In this document: positions 16,570 to 24,590 of the stretch, piece after piece
Layout: every line of letters starts with the position of its first letter
How positions within the stretch are numbered: the stretch's first letter is position 1
Assembly (NCBI RefSeq): GCF_004402015.1
Contig: NZ_SOPW01000005.1
Coordinates: 62,001 to 126,000, forward strand
Source of the DNA: Filobacillus milosensis
Lineage (GTDB): Bacteria; Bacillota; Bacilli; Bacillales; Alkalibacillaceae
Length of the DNA: 64,000 bases
Direction: 5' to 3'
Position numbers and translations under genes: made by a program
Notes under the pieces: generated by a model
What the model saw: the letters and a program-made list of their open reading frames with translations, nothing else
Told to the model about the DNA's origin: nothing
Database searches by the model: none

Positions 16570-16871
16570 AACAACTCATCCTTATTAGATAGCTTCATGA
16601 AGAACGGGATGATACTCATATAAGCAAAACCCACTCCTAAAATTACTAATGTAGTTCCCAACCAAGATAAATTAAAAATATTAACAATTGGAAGTCCAAG
16701 AAAAAGTGGTAATATACCAAACATGGACGTCTTCATCATTGAATCTCTTGATTGATATTGCGTTTCGCCACAATGAGGGCAAATCATTCCTCGCTTAAAC
16801 TGCATCATACTTTTCTGTGTATCTTTCCACGACCACTCTGTGTGGCAATTTTGACAAACAGGTCTTGCCAT
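16563..16871 (-). CDS. zinc-ribbon membrane protein (TIGR04104-like)
   Basis: 102 residues from ATG 16871 (GGAAGGA upstream). The N-terminus has two CxxC knuckles, CQNCHTEW and CPHCGETQ, 20 residues apart, forming a zinc ribbon; two hydrophobic helices follow. This matches the short putative zinc-finger membrane proteins common in Bacillaceae. First gene of a minus-strand operon with the PH-domain protein. Upstream lies repeat array E. Confidence 0.75.
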   Translation of the reverse strand: MARPVCQNCHTEWSWKDTQKSMMQFKRGMICPHCGETQYQSRDSMMKTSMFGILPLFLGLPIVNIFNLSWLGTTLVILGVGFAYMSIIPFFMKLSNKDELLW

Positions 16872-16895
16872 TACAATCATCCTTCCAAAATTAGC

Positions 16896-17008
16896 TGACA
16901 CTTATATAGCGTTAATTGACACTTAAATTAATATATTGAAACTTAAGGACAGTCCGCTCGTACACTCTGACACTAAAGTTCTACTTGCTGAAACTTAGTG
17001 CTTCTTAC
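16896..17008. repeat. phased intergenic array E (6 units, 21-nt period with one half step)
   Basis: Cores of the type gacactta or gaaactta start at 16897, 16918, 16938, 16948, 16969 and 16990, that is steps of 21, 20, 10, 21 and 21. The 10-nt step is one DNA turn, so helical phase is kept throughout. Sits between divergent genes. Confidence 0.7.
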
Positions 17009-17117
17009 ATTATAACGTAATTAATTACCAAAAGGTTTCACAATAAAAATGCTGTACCAAACTCTCTTCATATGATAATATGACGTGGTTGAACATTCAA
17101 AGAAAAGAGTGACAATC

Positions 17118-17753
17118 ATGAAAGAACTCACATATTCGATTATTTTTTATATTACAGGAATGCTGATGCTATCATTTGGTGTCACAATGCTTATTAAATC
17201 TGAATTAGGTGTGGGCGCTTGGGATGCGCTATTTTACGGATTATATGACTTGATTGGACTTACTGTTGGGTCATGGATTCTTATTGTTGGTATCGCACTA
17301 ATGATTATAAATAGCTTTTTATTAAAAAGAAGAATTGACTATGCAGCGGTCATCACAATCTTTTTAATCGGAGTTTTTATAGATTTTTGGATATTAATCG
17401 TTTTCCCTGAATTCGCTGTCACAACATTGGCAATGCGATCACTATTATTAGTGATTGGTGTTATTTTTATGGGTGCGGGAATTGGAGCTTATCTTCAATT
17501 TGATTTCGCAAAAAATCCGATTGATAATCTAATGATGGCGGTTCACTATCGTACAGGATGGAGCCTGGCGGTTTCGAAATCATCATTAGAAGTTTTGATT
17601 ATGATGATCGCATTCATCATCGGTGGTCCAATTGGTATTGGAACCTTTATTATTGCACTCGGAATCGGTGTATTCGTGCAATTTTTCTTCAAACGATTTG
17701 AAAAACTTAAGGCATGGTTTGTTCATGGAAAAACTACGCCCCAGAAAGCGTAA
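17118..17753 (+). CDS. YczE/YyaS/YitT-family membrane protein
   Basis: 211 residues from ATG 17118; upstream in-frame GTG codons would add a polar stretch not seen in the family. The first helix reads YITGMLMLSFGVTMLIKSELGVGAWDAL in two parts, matching YczE proteins, followed by a second copy-like GAYLQFDFAKNPIDNLMMAV. Five or six helices. B. subtilis YczE lies near the surfactin operon and affects bacillaene synthesis by an unknown route. Ends at a good terminator. Confidence 0.8.
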   Translation: MKELTYSIIFYITGMLMLSFGVTMLIKSELGVGAWDALFYGLYDLIGLTVGSWILIVGIALMIINSFLLKRRIDYAAVITIFLIGVFIDFWILIVFPEFAVTTLAMRSLLLVIGVIFMGAGIGAYLQFDFAKNPIDNLMMAVHYRTGWSLAVSKSSLEVLIMMIAFIIGGPIGIGTFIIALGIGVFVQFFFKRFEKLKAWFVHGKTTPQKA

Positions 17754-17780
17754 AACGCGACCACGGTCGCGTTTTTTATT
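17752..17780 (+). terminator. Rho-independent terminator after YczE-like gene
   Basis: AACGCGAC and GTCGCGTT stem over a 4-nt loop, followed by T run. Confidence 0.88.
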
Positions 17781-17838
17781 ATCTATAAAACTATGATAAA
17801 ATTAGGAAAAATTAACAATAAAGAGGGGATGTCGCATC

Positions 17839-18351
17839 ATGATCAGACAGGCAACCGATAATGATATTAAGGCTATCTTAGAAATCTATAATGAAGCTAT
17901 CTTAAAAACTACAGCAGTCTATGATTATAAACCTTTTACATATGAGAATCGAAAAGAGTGGTTTGAAGCTAAACAAGAGGCTAAACTTCCGATCATTGTT
18001 TATGAAGATTCTGGAGAAGTTGTTGGTTTTGCGACTTACGGACCTTTTAGGCCTCGACCGGCTTATCAATACACAGTTGAACATTCTGTTTATGTTAAAA
18101 AGAAAAGTAGTGGGAAAGGGATTGGTGCCACACTTTTAGAAGAAATTATTGAATATGCTAAAAATGCCAAGTATAAAACGATGATTGGCGTGATTGATGC
18201 AGCTAATGAAGGTTCTATTAAACTTCATGAAAAATTAGGTTTTGACCATGCTGGTACCATTAAAAACTCAGGATATAAGTTCAATCAGTGGCTAGACATT
18301 GCTATATATCAGCTTGAGCTTCCAGGACCTGCTGAGCCCACTGAAGAGTAG
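17839..18351 (+). CDS. phosphinothricin acetyltransferase-like GNAT
   Basis: 170 residues. MIRQATDNDIKAILEIYNEA, FTYENRKEWFEAK and the HSVYVKKKSSGKGIG acetyl-CoA motif match the phosphinothricin/methionine-sulfone N-acetyltransferase group (YwnH, Pat, MddA). These acetylate methionine sulfone, sulfoximine or phosphinothricin. RBS AGAGGGGA. The following DUF402 gene starts 9 nt after its stop. Confidence 0.82.
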   Translation: MIRQATDNDIKAILEIYNEAILKTTAVYDYKPFTYENRKEWFEAKQEAKLPIIVYEDSGEVVGFATYGPFRPRPAYQYTVEHSVYVKKKSSGKGIGATLLEEIIEYAKNAKYKTMIGVIDAANEGSIKLHEKLGFDHAGTIKNSGYKFNQWLDIAIYQLELPGPAEPTEE

Positions 18352-18360
18352 GAGGAAGGA

Positions 18361-18891
18361 ATGTTAAAGAGAAAATATGCCGATCGTAGGCACTGGAGTC
18401 GCATCTTAGAAAATGGCTACTATCAAAAATACGTGAAGACCTCAGAATATTCAGGCTATATAACTCTTTTCACGATGAAAAGCGTACAGGAAAAGCTGAC
18501 ATTTACATACGGTGATGAAGAAGTGTGTGTAGTTGATAATGGCTATGCATGGATGCAGCACTTTCCCGATGATGACTTTTACTCCGTCACTACTTCATTT
18601 AATGAAATGGGTGAACCGGTTCAATTTTATTTCGATATTTGTAGAGGCATTGGTACTGAAGACGGTGTACCATACTTAGATGATTTATTTGTAGATGTTG
18701 TTTACCTGCCTTCAGGTAAAGTCATTGTATTGGATGAAGACGAACTTGATGAAGCTTTAGAACAGCAAGAGATAGATGAAGATCACTATCAATTTGCGCA
18801 AACGACAACCCAACAAGTCATTCAAAAACTTGAAGAAGGCTATATACCAGAAATAGATTTAGCTAAAGAACACAAAAAATTATTTAAATAG
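18361..18891 (+). CDS. DUF402 protein (nucleoside di/triphosphatase Ntdp-like)
   Basis: 176 residues. The DUF402 core is seen as YGDEEVCVVDNGYAWMQHFP, then FYFDICRGIG and PYLDDLFVDVVYLPSGKVIV with the D-x-x-VD metal/nucleotide site, and a following DEDEL acidic stretch. Staphylococcal Sa1684/Ntdp and B. subtilis YgaC-type proteins of this size hydrolyse nucleoside di- and triphosphates. Directly downstream of a GNAT with a strong RBS (TAGGAGGAAGG). Confidence 0.82.
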   Translation: MLKRKYADRRHWSRILENGYYQKYVKTSEYSGYITLFTMKSVQEKLTFTYGDEEVCVVDNGYAWMQHFPDDDFYSVTTSFNEMGEPVQFYFDICRGIGTEDGVPYLDDLFVDVVYLPSGKVIVLDEDELDEALEQQEIDEDHYQFAQTTTQQVIQKLEEGYIPEIDLAKEHKKLFK

Positions 18892-18902
18892 AGGAAAATG
18901 TT

Positions 18903-19379
18903 ATGGACATCAAATTAAAAAAAGCTACTAATAAAGATGCCAATATTATTTTTGATATTCAAATTAAAGCCTTCAAACCTTTGCTGAAAAAGTACAAAGA
19001 CTGCTCTACTAATCCAGCCAATGAGGATATTAATCGAGTCTATGATCGAATTAATAATCCATCTGGTGGCTTCTATAAGATTATTTTGGAAAGTAAAATA
19101 GTTGGTGCAATTTGTGTACAAAGTACAGGAGACTTTCAATACTGGATTAGTCCAATGTTCATCCTTCCAGAATTCCAAGGGAAGGGGCTAGCTCAAGTAT
19201 CTATTAAGCTTTTAGAAGATATGGTTCAAGAAGCCAATTCATGGCATTTAGCCACCCTATTAGAGGAAAAAGGAAACTGTTATCTCTACGAAAAACTTGG
19301 ATTTAGAAAAACAAGTGTTATCAAACGTATTAATGATCGCTCAACGCTTGTTTACTATAGAAAAGTCCTGAAACCTTAA
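18903..19379 (+). CDS. GNAT-family acetyltransferase
   Basis: 158 residues. Motif A is PMFILPEFQGKGLAQVSIKL, motif B YLYEKLGFRKTSVI. Starts 11 nt after the DUF402 gene with RBS AGAGGAAA; the three genes form one run. Substrate unknown. Confidence 0.8.
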   Translation: MDIKLKKATNKDANIIFDIQIKAFKPLLKKYKDCSTNPANEDINRVYDRINNPSGGFYKIILESKIVGAICVQSTGDFQYWISPMFILPEFQGKGLAQVSIKLLEDMVQEANSWHLATLLEEKGNCYLYEKLGFRKTSVIKRINDRSTLVYYRKVLKP

Positions 19380-19432
19380 AGAGATAGAATCGTCTAATTA
19401 AGTATGGAATAAATAGTCAAAGGGTGGTTAGT

Positions 19433-19708
19433 TTGATTTGGATTATTTATGGTGTTATACCAGTGTTAGTGATTGTATTAATTAACTTCATTACACACAT
19501 ATACAAACCAAAATTTACATACGTTTGGTCAATATTGCCGCTATTTGTTGCTTTCTATTTTATTTTCCAAACACGGGATAGCCCACACAGTTTAGAGGGT
19601 GTTTATGAAGGTATACAAGATGGTCTGGCTGTAGGGGTGGCTGTGGTGAGCTTAATACTCACGAATGTAATTGTAACCATAAGAAAAGTGAGACAAGAAA
19701 ATAGTTAA
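19433..19708 (+). CDS. small three-helix membrane protein
   Basis: 91 residues from a TTG at 19433, chosen because AAAGGGTGG lies 6 nt upstream; the GTG inside that RBS cannot be the start. Helices near residues 1-20, 27-45 and 68-85. Not recognised. Followed 12 nt later by the SHOCT protein gene. Confidence 0.6.
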   Translation: MIWIIYGVIPVLVIVLINFITHIYKPKFTYVWSILPLFVAFYFIFQTRDSPHSLEGVYEGIQDGLAVGVAVVSLILTNVIVTIRKVRQENS

Positions 19709-19720
19709 AGGGGAATCAAG

Positions 19721-20104
19721 ATGAATAATCATTTTCTAAACAATAGCAGAGGATATCGAGTTAAACCTGGAAAAAGTCAATCAATGTTAGGAATGATTGT
19801 TGGGGTTGCATTTGTATTTATAGGGATTACGCAGATCTCTAATTTCGGCGCTTTTGGAATCATATGGACATTAATTGCAGTGGCTATTACGGGCTATCAT
19901 GCGGTTAATGTGTTTTCAAATAAAGGAGTGGCAACTTATGAAGTTGATGTTCAAGGAGAAAGCAAAAGTCCAACTCAACAACAAACGGGGTCTGAGGACT
20001 ATGAATCAAAACTCCGTCAACTTCATCGCTTAAAAGAAGATAACATTATAAGCGAAGAAGAATATAACGAGAAAAAAGAAGAACTATTAAGCGCAAAATG
20101 GTAG
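19721..20104 (+). CDS. SHOCT-domain membrane protein
   Basis: 127 residues. A basic N-terminus, two hydrophobic helices (about 22-40 and 45-65), a polar Gln/Ser linker and a C-terminal SHOCT motif: ESKLRQLHRLKEDNIISEEE followed by YNEKKEELL. SHOCT tails are short helical oligomerisation modules found on many unrelated small bacterial proteins. RBS AAAGGGG. Confidence 0.8.
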   Translation: MNNHFLNNSRGYRVKPGKSQSMLGMIVGVAFVFIGITQISNFGAFGIIWTLIAVAITGYHAVNVFSNKGVATYEVDVQGESKSPTQQQTGSEDYESKLRQLHRLKEDNIISEEEYNEKKEELLSAKW

Positions 20105-20216
20105 AAAGCAGTGGTTCTCATGAGTAAACAAAAACAATCTTTGATAAAAATATCACACAAAAGTGATATCAACAGCTAAAACTGGCAATAGTAAACCGTT
20201 TAATAGTTAATGAGGA

Positions 20217-20714
20217 GTGAGAACTATCAGATACATTTTATTATTGTTATGTTCAATTCTGATATTCGGTTTATACGGCTGTGGAACAAAAGGCGATGGT
20301 GCAGCAACTGTTAGTCAAGTTGTAGAAGATGAGAAAGCAACAGCTCAAGAAGGTGAATTCGAAGTTTCTATTAACGTTGAACAAAAAGGTGAAAATTTAG
20401 ATGTTTATGCCACGATTACATACCTTGGGGATCAGGATCAAAAGACAATCTATCATGGAGGAAGTATCTTTTTCTTTAATGTTTATCAAGTTGGTGGGGA
20501 TTTTGAACATATCGGTGGTATGGAACAACCTTTATTATCAACAGATTTGAAGAAAGGGGAAGCTCATAAGGTTGAATTTAACCATCCAGGTCTAACTGAA
20601 TTAAAACCTGGCACCTACGAATTTGAAGCTATTGCTGATATTTCAATAGACGATGAAAAGATGGTCGACACAAAACTTGAGGTTCCAGTGACCACAGTAG
20701 TAGAAATTGATTAG
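20217..20714 (+). CDS. lipoprotein with beta-sandwich-like domain
   Basis: 165 residues. Signal peptide with a hydrophobic core (ILLLLCSILIFGLYGC) and lipobox cysteine at 22. The mature part is beta-rich (SINVEQKGENLDVYATITYL, then LKKGEAHKVEFNH and LKPGTYEFEAIADI), resembling the extracellular immunoglobulin-like domains of secreted BsuPI-type or YcdA-type proteins, but I cannot assign it. The start is odd: GAGGAG overlaps the GTG at 20217, leaving no spacing; no better codon exists in the next ten. Confidence 0.65.
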   Translation: MRTIRYILLLLCSILIFGLYGCGTKGDGAATVSQVVEDEKATAQEGEFEVSINVEQKGENLDVYATITYLGDQDQKTIYHGGSIFFFNVYQVGGDFEHIGGMEQPLLSTDLKKGEAHKVEFNHPGLTELKPGTYEFEAIADISIDDEKMVDTKLEVPVTTVVEID

Positions 20715-20725
20715 GGGTGGGATAG

Positions 20726-20977
20726 TTGAATAATGTTTATAAATACACATCAGTAGTAGGTGTGGTAAGTACAATCACTTTAATTTTTGGGGCTTTTGCA
20801 GTACTTGCAAATGGCTTTAACGGAGGCATACCAATAGTTATTGTCGGTTTGTTGTTAATGTTCATTAGCTATTCTATATATAAAATTGCAGCTAATTTAG
20901 AAAAACAAAACATATATTTTAAAAATCGAATCGCAGACTTAGAGAAGCAAATAGATCAATTGAAAAAATCGCAATAG
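20726..20977 (+). CDS. small membrane protein with coiled-coil tail
   Basis: 83 residues from TTG 20726 (AGGGGTGGGA upstream). Two hydrophobic helices, then a charged C-terminal heptad-like tail (LEKQNIYFKNRIADLEKQID). Directly follows the lipoprotein by 11 nt. Function unknown. Confidence 0.65.
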   Translation: MNNVYKYTSVVGVVSTITLIFGAFAVLANGFNGGIPIVIVGLLLMFISYSIYKIAANLEKQNIYFKNRIADLEKQIDQLKKSQ

Positions 20978-20997
20978 AATATACAAAAAGTTTTATA

Positions 20998-21262
20998 TCA
21001 AAACTGTCTTGGTATCATAGCAGGCTTCTCTTTTTTCTCAATCCACTTAAACTTTTGGATAGTCTTATACATATCTTCAGTCAAAAACACAGCAAATAGG
21101 TCGTTGCCACCATAAAGAGAATATAGTCTCTCTTTTAATCCAGCTTTTTCTAAAAAGCATATTAATCACATCAAAAGAACGATGAGTGGCCAATTCCCAT
21201 GGGTTTTCAACATTATCATCATATATCATATATGTACGGTCATTGACTTTAATTTCGTCATA
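20998..21262 (-). pseudogene. remnant of an unidentified gene, truncated and frameshifted
   Basis: One minus frame reads DNYDEIKVNDRTYMIYDDNV and NPWELATHRSFDVINM; the next frame then continues LEKAGLKERLYSLYGGNDLF, AVFLTEDMYKTIQKFKWIE and ends PRQF with TGA at 20998. The frame changes around 21155-21165. There is no start codon at the left end, which abuts the stop of the coiled-coil gene. The residues look like real coding sequence, so this is a decayed gene; the family is not recognised. Confidence 0.6.
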
Positions 21263-21263
21263 A

Positions 21264-21581
21264 TTATCTTTTTAATTTATTGATTTGACTTTGCATCGAT
21301 TGCAGGACTTCAATCAAATAATTTTGATGATTAATATGTTCTTGGTTTTGTTGTGTTAATTCATCTATTTGTTGTTGCATATTTTGTAATTGTTCTTCAA
21401 GAACTTGCTGGTCTTGGGCATCTTGTTTAATAGATTCTTTTTCTTCATCGATGGCTTTTAAGGCAGATATCGTAGCTATTAAATCTGCCGCTGTTGTTAA
21501 TGCAGCAGCTAATAAAGCCAACCTTAAACTATCAGAGGTTTCTAGATTTTCATCATCAAAGTCGATTTCATCAAAATCCAT
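21264..21581 (-). CDS. acidic helical protein with coiled coil
   Basis: 105 residues. Acidic N-terminus (MDFDEIDFDDENLE), an alanine-rich hydrophobic helix (LALLAAALTTAADLIATISA) and a Gln-rich coiled coil to the C-terminus. RBS AAAGGAG. The hydrophobic helix may insert in the membrane or a helical bundle. Its stop abuts a decayed reading frame, so it may once have been followed by a partner gene. Confidence 0.65.
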   Translation of the reverse strand: MDFDEIDFDDENLETSDSLRLALLAAALTTAADLIATISALKAIDEEKESIKQDAQDQQVLEEQLQNMQQQIDELTQQNQEHINHQNYLIEVLQSMQSQINKLKR

Positions 21582-21639
21582 AGTAATGCTCCTTTGTGTA
21601 AATAAGGTATAAAATTGTGGCTTTTATGGAAGAGGGGAT

Positions 21640-22124
21640 ATGGTTAATATGGCAGGTAATATATTATACATACCATATTCAGTCATTATGATAATTGGGT
21701 TTATGGTAGTTGGGGTGATTCTTTTTATTAAGGAAAAACCTTAACTTATAAATTTTTAGTGTTGGCTCTTCCTGTTGTGTTGGTTTTTCAGCTTTATTTT
21801 TGGAATATAGGTGTTAATAATTATGTGAAGAGCTATTTATTCGCGAGCGAAGTATTTCATTGTGAACTAATGGATGAGGATTATTCTATCTCTCTCCCTA
21901 AGTGGACAATATTACAAGGGAAGGAGGATATTTGTTCACCTTTTTACACCACTTATTCGACTGAAAAGGAGATGATTTATTTCTATAATCAGCAATTAGA
22001 AAAAAAGGTGAGTCGTGGCCAGATAAAAAGTTACAAATACTTAGAAGATAAAGGGTATATTGTTGAGCTTACCTCAGAAAAAATGTGGATATATTTTATA
22101 CTCAAACATCTTCAAAAAAACTAA
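21640..22124 (+). pseudogene. small membrane protein gene split by a poly-A frameshift
   Basis: Frame one starts at ATG 21640 or 21649 (AGAGGGGA upstream) and ends with TAA 21742 after one helix (MIIGFMVVGVILFIK). The next frame is open from 21732, has no start with an RBS, and continues TYKFLVLALPVVLVFQLYFW and an extracytoplasmic domain with several Cys/Tyr to 22124. Adding one A to the five-A run at 21734-21738 joins them as FIKEKTLTYKFLV, a 161-residue protein with two helices. Either a recent mutation, a slippage-controlled switch or a read error. Confidence 0.6.
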
Positions 22125-22151
22125 TGTTAACATTGGATTACCATGATAAGG

Positions 22152-22313
22152 TTATAAATTAAGCCCCAGAGATAATATACACATAATACCGATGGTTACA
22201 GAAAGAACGATAAAATAACGACTTTTCTTTTCCTTGCTTAGTTCAATAAATAAAGTTATCAAACTATAAACAATCCCGGTCAGAAATATGAAATTTAATA
22301 TCACATGACCCAT
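22152..22313 (-). CDS. 53-residue two-helix membrane protein
   Basis: Minus-strand ATG at 22313 has an excellent RBS (TAAGGAGATTATTA). Helix 1 is about residues 4-24, helix 2 about 33-52, joined by the charged linker ELSKEKKSRY. Stop TAA at 22152. It follows the next listed gene on the same strand by 11 nt, so the two are probably co-transcribed. Not recognised. Confidence 0.65.
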   Translation of the reverse strand: MGHVILNFIFLTGIVYSLITLFIELSKEKKSRYFIVLSVTIGIMCILSLGLNL

Positions 22314-22324
22314 TAATAATCTCC

Positions 22325-22621
22325 TTATAATGCTTCTAGAGCGAGAGGTGCGAGTAGTAATATAATAGAAGCTCCAATTAATGATAGTGTTACAGATTTC
22401 GAAAGTTTGTTTCTTCCTTTACCCTTATACCAACCAGAGAATTGTAGTATGTTTCTGTATAACACAAAGAATATTATTAAAACAGCTAAAGAAGTAACCC
22501 ATGCTGTTGTGGAAGAATTATCATAAACATTTTCTATCAACGCCCACAAGACTCCACCTATTACTATAAACAAAATTGCAATACGCAGTAATTCTAAAAT
22601 AAAAGCAAAACCAGTCTTCAT
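22325..22621 (-). CDS. small membrane protein
   Basis: 98 residues from ATG 22621, chosen because GGGAG lies 8 nt upstream; the ATG at 22654 has none. Three hydrophobic helices (about 5-28, 40-58, 77-95) with a basic loop GKGRNKLSK. Not recognised. Between the HIT gene and a second small membrane protein on the same strand. Confidence 0.65.
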   Translation of the reverse strand: MKTGFAFILELLRIAILFIVIGGVLWALIENVYDNSSTTAWVTSLAVLIIFFVLYRNILQFSGWYKGKGRNKLSKSVTLSLIGASIILLLAPLALEAL

Positions 22622-22664
22622 AAAAAAACTCCCAATATTATAGATTTGAATCATGATAAACCCA

Positions 22665-23063
22665 CTATTTTCTTTTATTCTCAGGTTGCTTGATCCAATA
22701 GCGTAATCCCTTTCCAGCTAAAGGTTCATCGTTATATCGAGGGATGACATGAAAATGACTGTGACGTATAAATTGATTAGATGCGTCTCCTACATTCCAT
22801 CCAAGGGTATAGCCGTCAGGATTAAATTTTTCTTCAAGATAGTTTTTAGCTTTTTGTAGCAATTCATATGAGTCGTTCCATTCATCTTGTGTCATGGAGA
22901 AAGTGTCTTTACGATGTTTTTTTGGCACAATCACACCACTGCCTTCTAGAACATCTTGATGTTTATCGTGTTGCAGAAAATAACAGGTATCATTTTCGAA
23001 AACAATTTTTTGATTTTCATCTTCTTCTAGGTTACAAAATGGACAGTTTTGATCATGTGTCAT
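22665..23063 (-). CDS. HIT-family nucleotide hydrolase/transferase
   Basis: 132 residues. The histidine-triad motif is HSHFHVIPRY (HxHxH), and the N-terminal CPFC plus downstream residues give the zinc-like knuckle seen in many HIT proteins. PKKHRKDTFSMTQDEW is also typical. HIT proteins hydrolyse nucleoside phosphoramidates, Ap4A or AMP conjugates. RBS AAAGGAG. Confidence 0.85.
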   Translation of the reverse strand: MTHDQNCPFCNLEEDENQKIVFENDTCYFLQHDKHQDVLEGSGVIVPKKHRKDTFSMTQDEWNDSYELLQKAKNYLEEKFNPDGYTLGWNVGDASNQFIRHSHFHVIPRYNDEPLAGKGLRYWIKQPENKRK

Positions 23064-23183
23064 AAGAAAGCTCCTTTAATAAGTTAAGGTTATTTTACCA
23101 TAAATATTAATATTGCAATAATTTACCAAAACATTTAAATTTAAATTTAAATAAATAGAATCCTAGAAAGAGGAGGTTATATT

Positions 23184-23366
23184 ATGGGTGAATACATTGG
23201 AATGTTTGTGCTATATGCACTTGGGCAATTTATTTTGTTTTATTTATTAATGACGTTTATTGGTTTCATGCCCGCTATAATTATCCTTATTGTGTTAATT
23301 GCGTCTTACATATTTATTTGGTTCCATGTCATATTGGATGAATTAAGGGAACGAAATGTAGAATAG
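23184..23366 (+). CDS. 60-residue membrane protein
   Basis: RBS AGAGGAGG precedes ATG. Two hydrophobic helices fill residues 4-52, followed by a charged tail DELRERNVE. It pairs with the next gene, 10 nt downstream, which has the same two-helix layout and a similar end (YYILDNIK versus HVILDELR); they may be diverged tandem copies. Confidence 0.65.
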   Translation: MGEYIGMFVLYALGQFILFYLLMTFIGFMPAIIILIVLIASYIFIWFHVILDELRERNVE

Positions 23367-23376
23367 GGGGAGAATA

Positions 23377-23598
23377 ATGGTACATTATTTAAGCAAAGTA
23401 TTAAGTGCATTACTTTGGAGTTTTGTTATATTTGCAGTGAGTGGGCTTTTAATTGGTTTTTATAATATTTTATTAAATTTAATTATCGTAATCATAGTTT
23501 TATTATGTTACTTGATAGGGATGGCCTATTATATTTTAGATAATATTAAAGGAGATTCAACTCCAACCGAAAATAAAAACCAAGTGCAGTCACCATAA
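23377..23598 (+). CDS. 73-residue membrane protein
   Basis: Two hydrophobic helices (about 8-28 and 30-52), then a polar tail. RBS GGGGGAGA. The stop codon lies in the loop of the shared terminator. Probably a diverged copy of the preceding gene. Function unknown. Confidence 0.65.
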   Translation: MVHYLSKVLSALLWSFVIFAVSGLLIGFYNILLNLIIVIIVLLCYLIGMAYYILDNIKGDSTPTENKNQVQSP

Positions 23599-23615
23599 CA
23601 CTGCACTCGGTTTAG
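23580..23615. terminator. bidirectional terminator
   Basis: CCAAGTGCAGT and ACTGCACTCGG form an 11-bp stem (one G-U) between convergent genes, with T-rich sequence to the right and A-rich to the left. Confidence 0.75.
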
Positions 23616-24196
23616 TTAGAGTAATATAAATCAATTGAAATTCCTATTCCAATCATCATAAGAGTCTTTTCTGCCTCATTCAATACTGGAATATAGTAAC
23701 CATCAGCATTCATCAAATTCTCTTTAACAGATTCATAAACCATAGATCGTTTTCGAATCGTTCCTATTGGTTGATTATTTTTAACATCAGTTAATGAATA
23801 ATCGATCCCACTTGTGCGCCACTCACATTTAATCAATTCTTCATCATTTGCCCCCATTACAGAAATGCTGGGGTCTTTTAATTTGGCGTGAGTTCTAACA
23901 GATGCCACCCAAGATTGATCAGCTCGAAATAAATGAAGGTCCTTTGAACGAATGCCCATCTGTTTACGCAAATAACCTAGAAGCTCATTTTGTTCATTGA
24001 CTAATTCATAATTTAGACTTATACCGGAATGCCATCCAATTAAATTTAATAAAATATTACCAAGATTAATTGATGTACCTTTCATGTTTTGAATGGAACC
24101 AATTTCTTCTCGGTTTGTTAGAATGACATATTTTCGACCAGGATTTTTGAAGCTGCTATTTAATTGGAGAAACATTTCATTTGTTGAATCAAACAT
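23612..24196 (-). CDS. LURP-one/tubby C-terminal-like protein
   Basis: 194 residues, beta-rich throughout: YVILTNREEIGSIQNMKG, LNYELVNEQNELLGYLRKQM, SWVASVRTHAKLKDPSISVM, then a final hydrophobic helix before the C-terminus (TLMMIGIGISIDLYY). Repeated strand pairs with a terminal helix suit the tubby-like/LURP-one barrel found in Bacillus YxjI-type proteins, which bind lipids in eukaryotes. Family call is tentative; function unknown. Confidence 0.55.
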   Translation of the reverse strand: MFDSTNEMFLQLNSSFKNPGRKYVILTNREEIGSIQNMKGTSINLGNILLNLIGWHSGISLNYELVNEQNELLGYLRKQMGIRSKDLHLFRADQSWVASVRTHAKLKDPSISVMGANDEELIKCEWRTSGIDYSLTDVKNNQPIGTIRKRSMVYESVKENLMNADGYYIPVLNEAEKTLMMIGIGISIDLYYSN

Positions 24197-24356
24197 AACG
24201 GACTTCCTTTTCCTATTTTTCTTACGAATGTTTCAATTTTAACGTATATTTATAGACATTCGTAACGAAAAATGAAAAAATATAAAAAAATTGAAAGAAA
24301 ATGAAGGAAATTATATAAAAAATGTCGTATACTAACCTTTGTGGAAAACTCGTCAT

Positions 24357-24493
24357 GGGGTAACCATTGAAAGATGAACCAGGCGGGATAGTACATTTCA
24401 ATCGCAGGAAGGACCCCACCCATTTCCCACCCCCTTCCTGCGTAACCAAAATTATAATAAAACGAAAACGTGGTCCTCTAACCACGTTTTTTT
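24357..24493 (+). ncRNA. candidate structured small RNA with own terminator
   Basis: No convincing reading frame lies here. ATTGAAA (24366-24372) pairs with TTTCAAT (24396-24402); the next base begins a second, perfect 10-bp stem CGCAGGAAGG (24403-24412) with CCTTCCTGCG (24433-24442), so the stems would stack. The second loop is C-rich and its ACCCCA (24413-24418) can pair with upstream TGGGGT (24357-24362), a possible pseudoknot. A terminator follows at 24466-24493. TATACT at about 24330 could be a -10 box. C-rich loops in Firmicute small RNAs often bind ribosome binding sites. It could also be a leader, but the terminator lies 165 nt before the next start. Not matched to a known RNA family. 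Confidence 0.5.
24466..24493 (+). terminator. Rho-independent terminator of the RNA candidate
   Basis: AAACGTGGT and ACCACGTTT form a 9-bp stem over a 6-nt loop, ending in seven T. Confidence 0.9.
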
Positions 24494-24590
24494 ATACTTA
24501 AATATAGGAAAACCGAGCTACTACAAGAGCAACTCGGCAACCAATCTTCAGCGATAGTGATCAAGGTATTTTCACCATAACAAAGCAAGG

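Noticed and set aside
16061-17010. Insertion sequence remnant between the zinc-ribbon and YczE-like genes
   Set aside because: The repeated gacactta words are a phased array without terminal inverted repeats, target duplication or transposase.
20101-20216. 19-codon frame at 20120 after the SHOCT gene
   Set aside because: No RBS, no hydrophobic or conserved-looking pattern; ATATCAC/GTGATAT hairpin nearby has no T run, so nothing firm can be claimed.
24366-24442. 4.5S/SRP RNA
   Set aside because: The conserved GNRA-type tetraloop and GGAAGGAAGCA-like bulge region of SRP RNA are not found.
24222-24485. Minus-strand 87-residue reading frame
   Set aside because: It crosses the terminator and both RNA stems, has no RBS and reads low-complexity residues; the structured RNA explains the sequence better.
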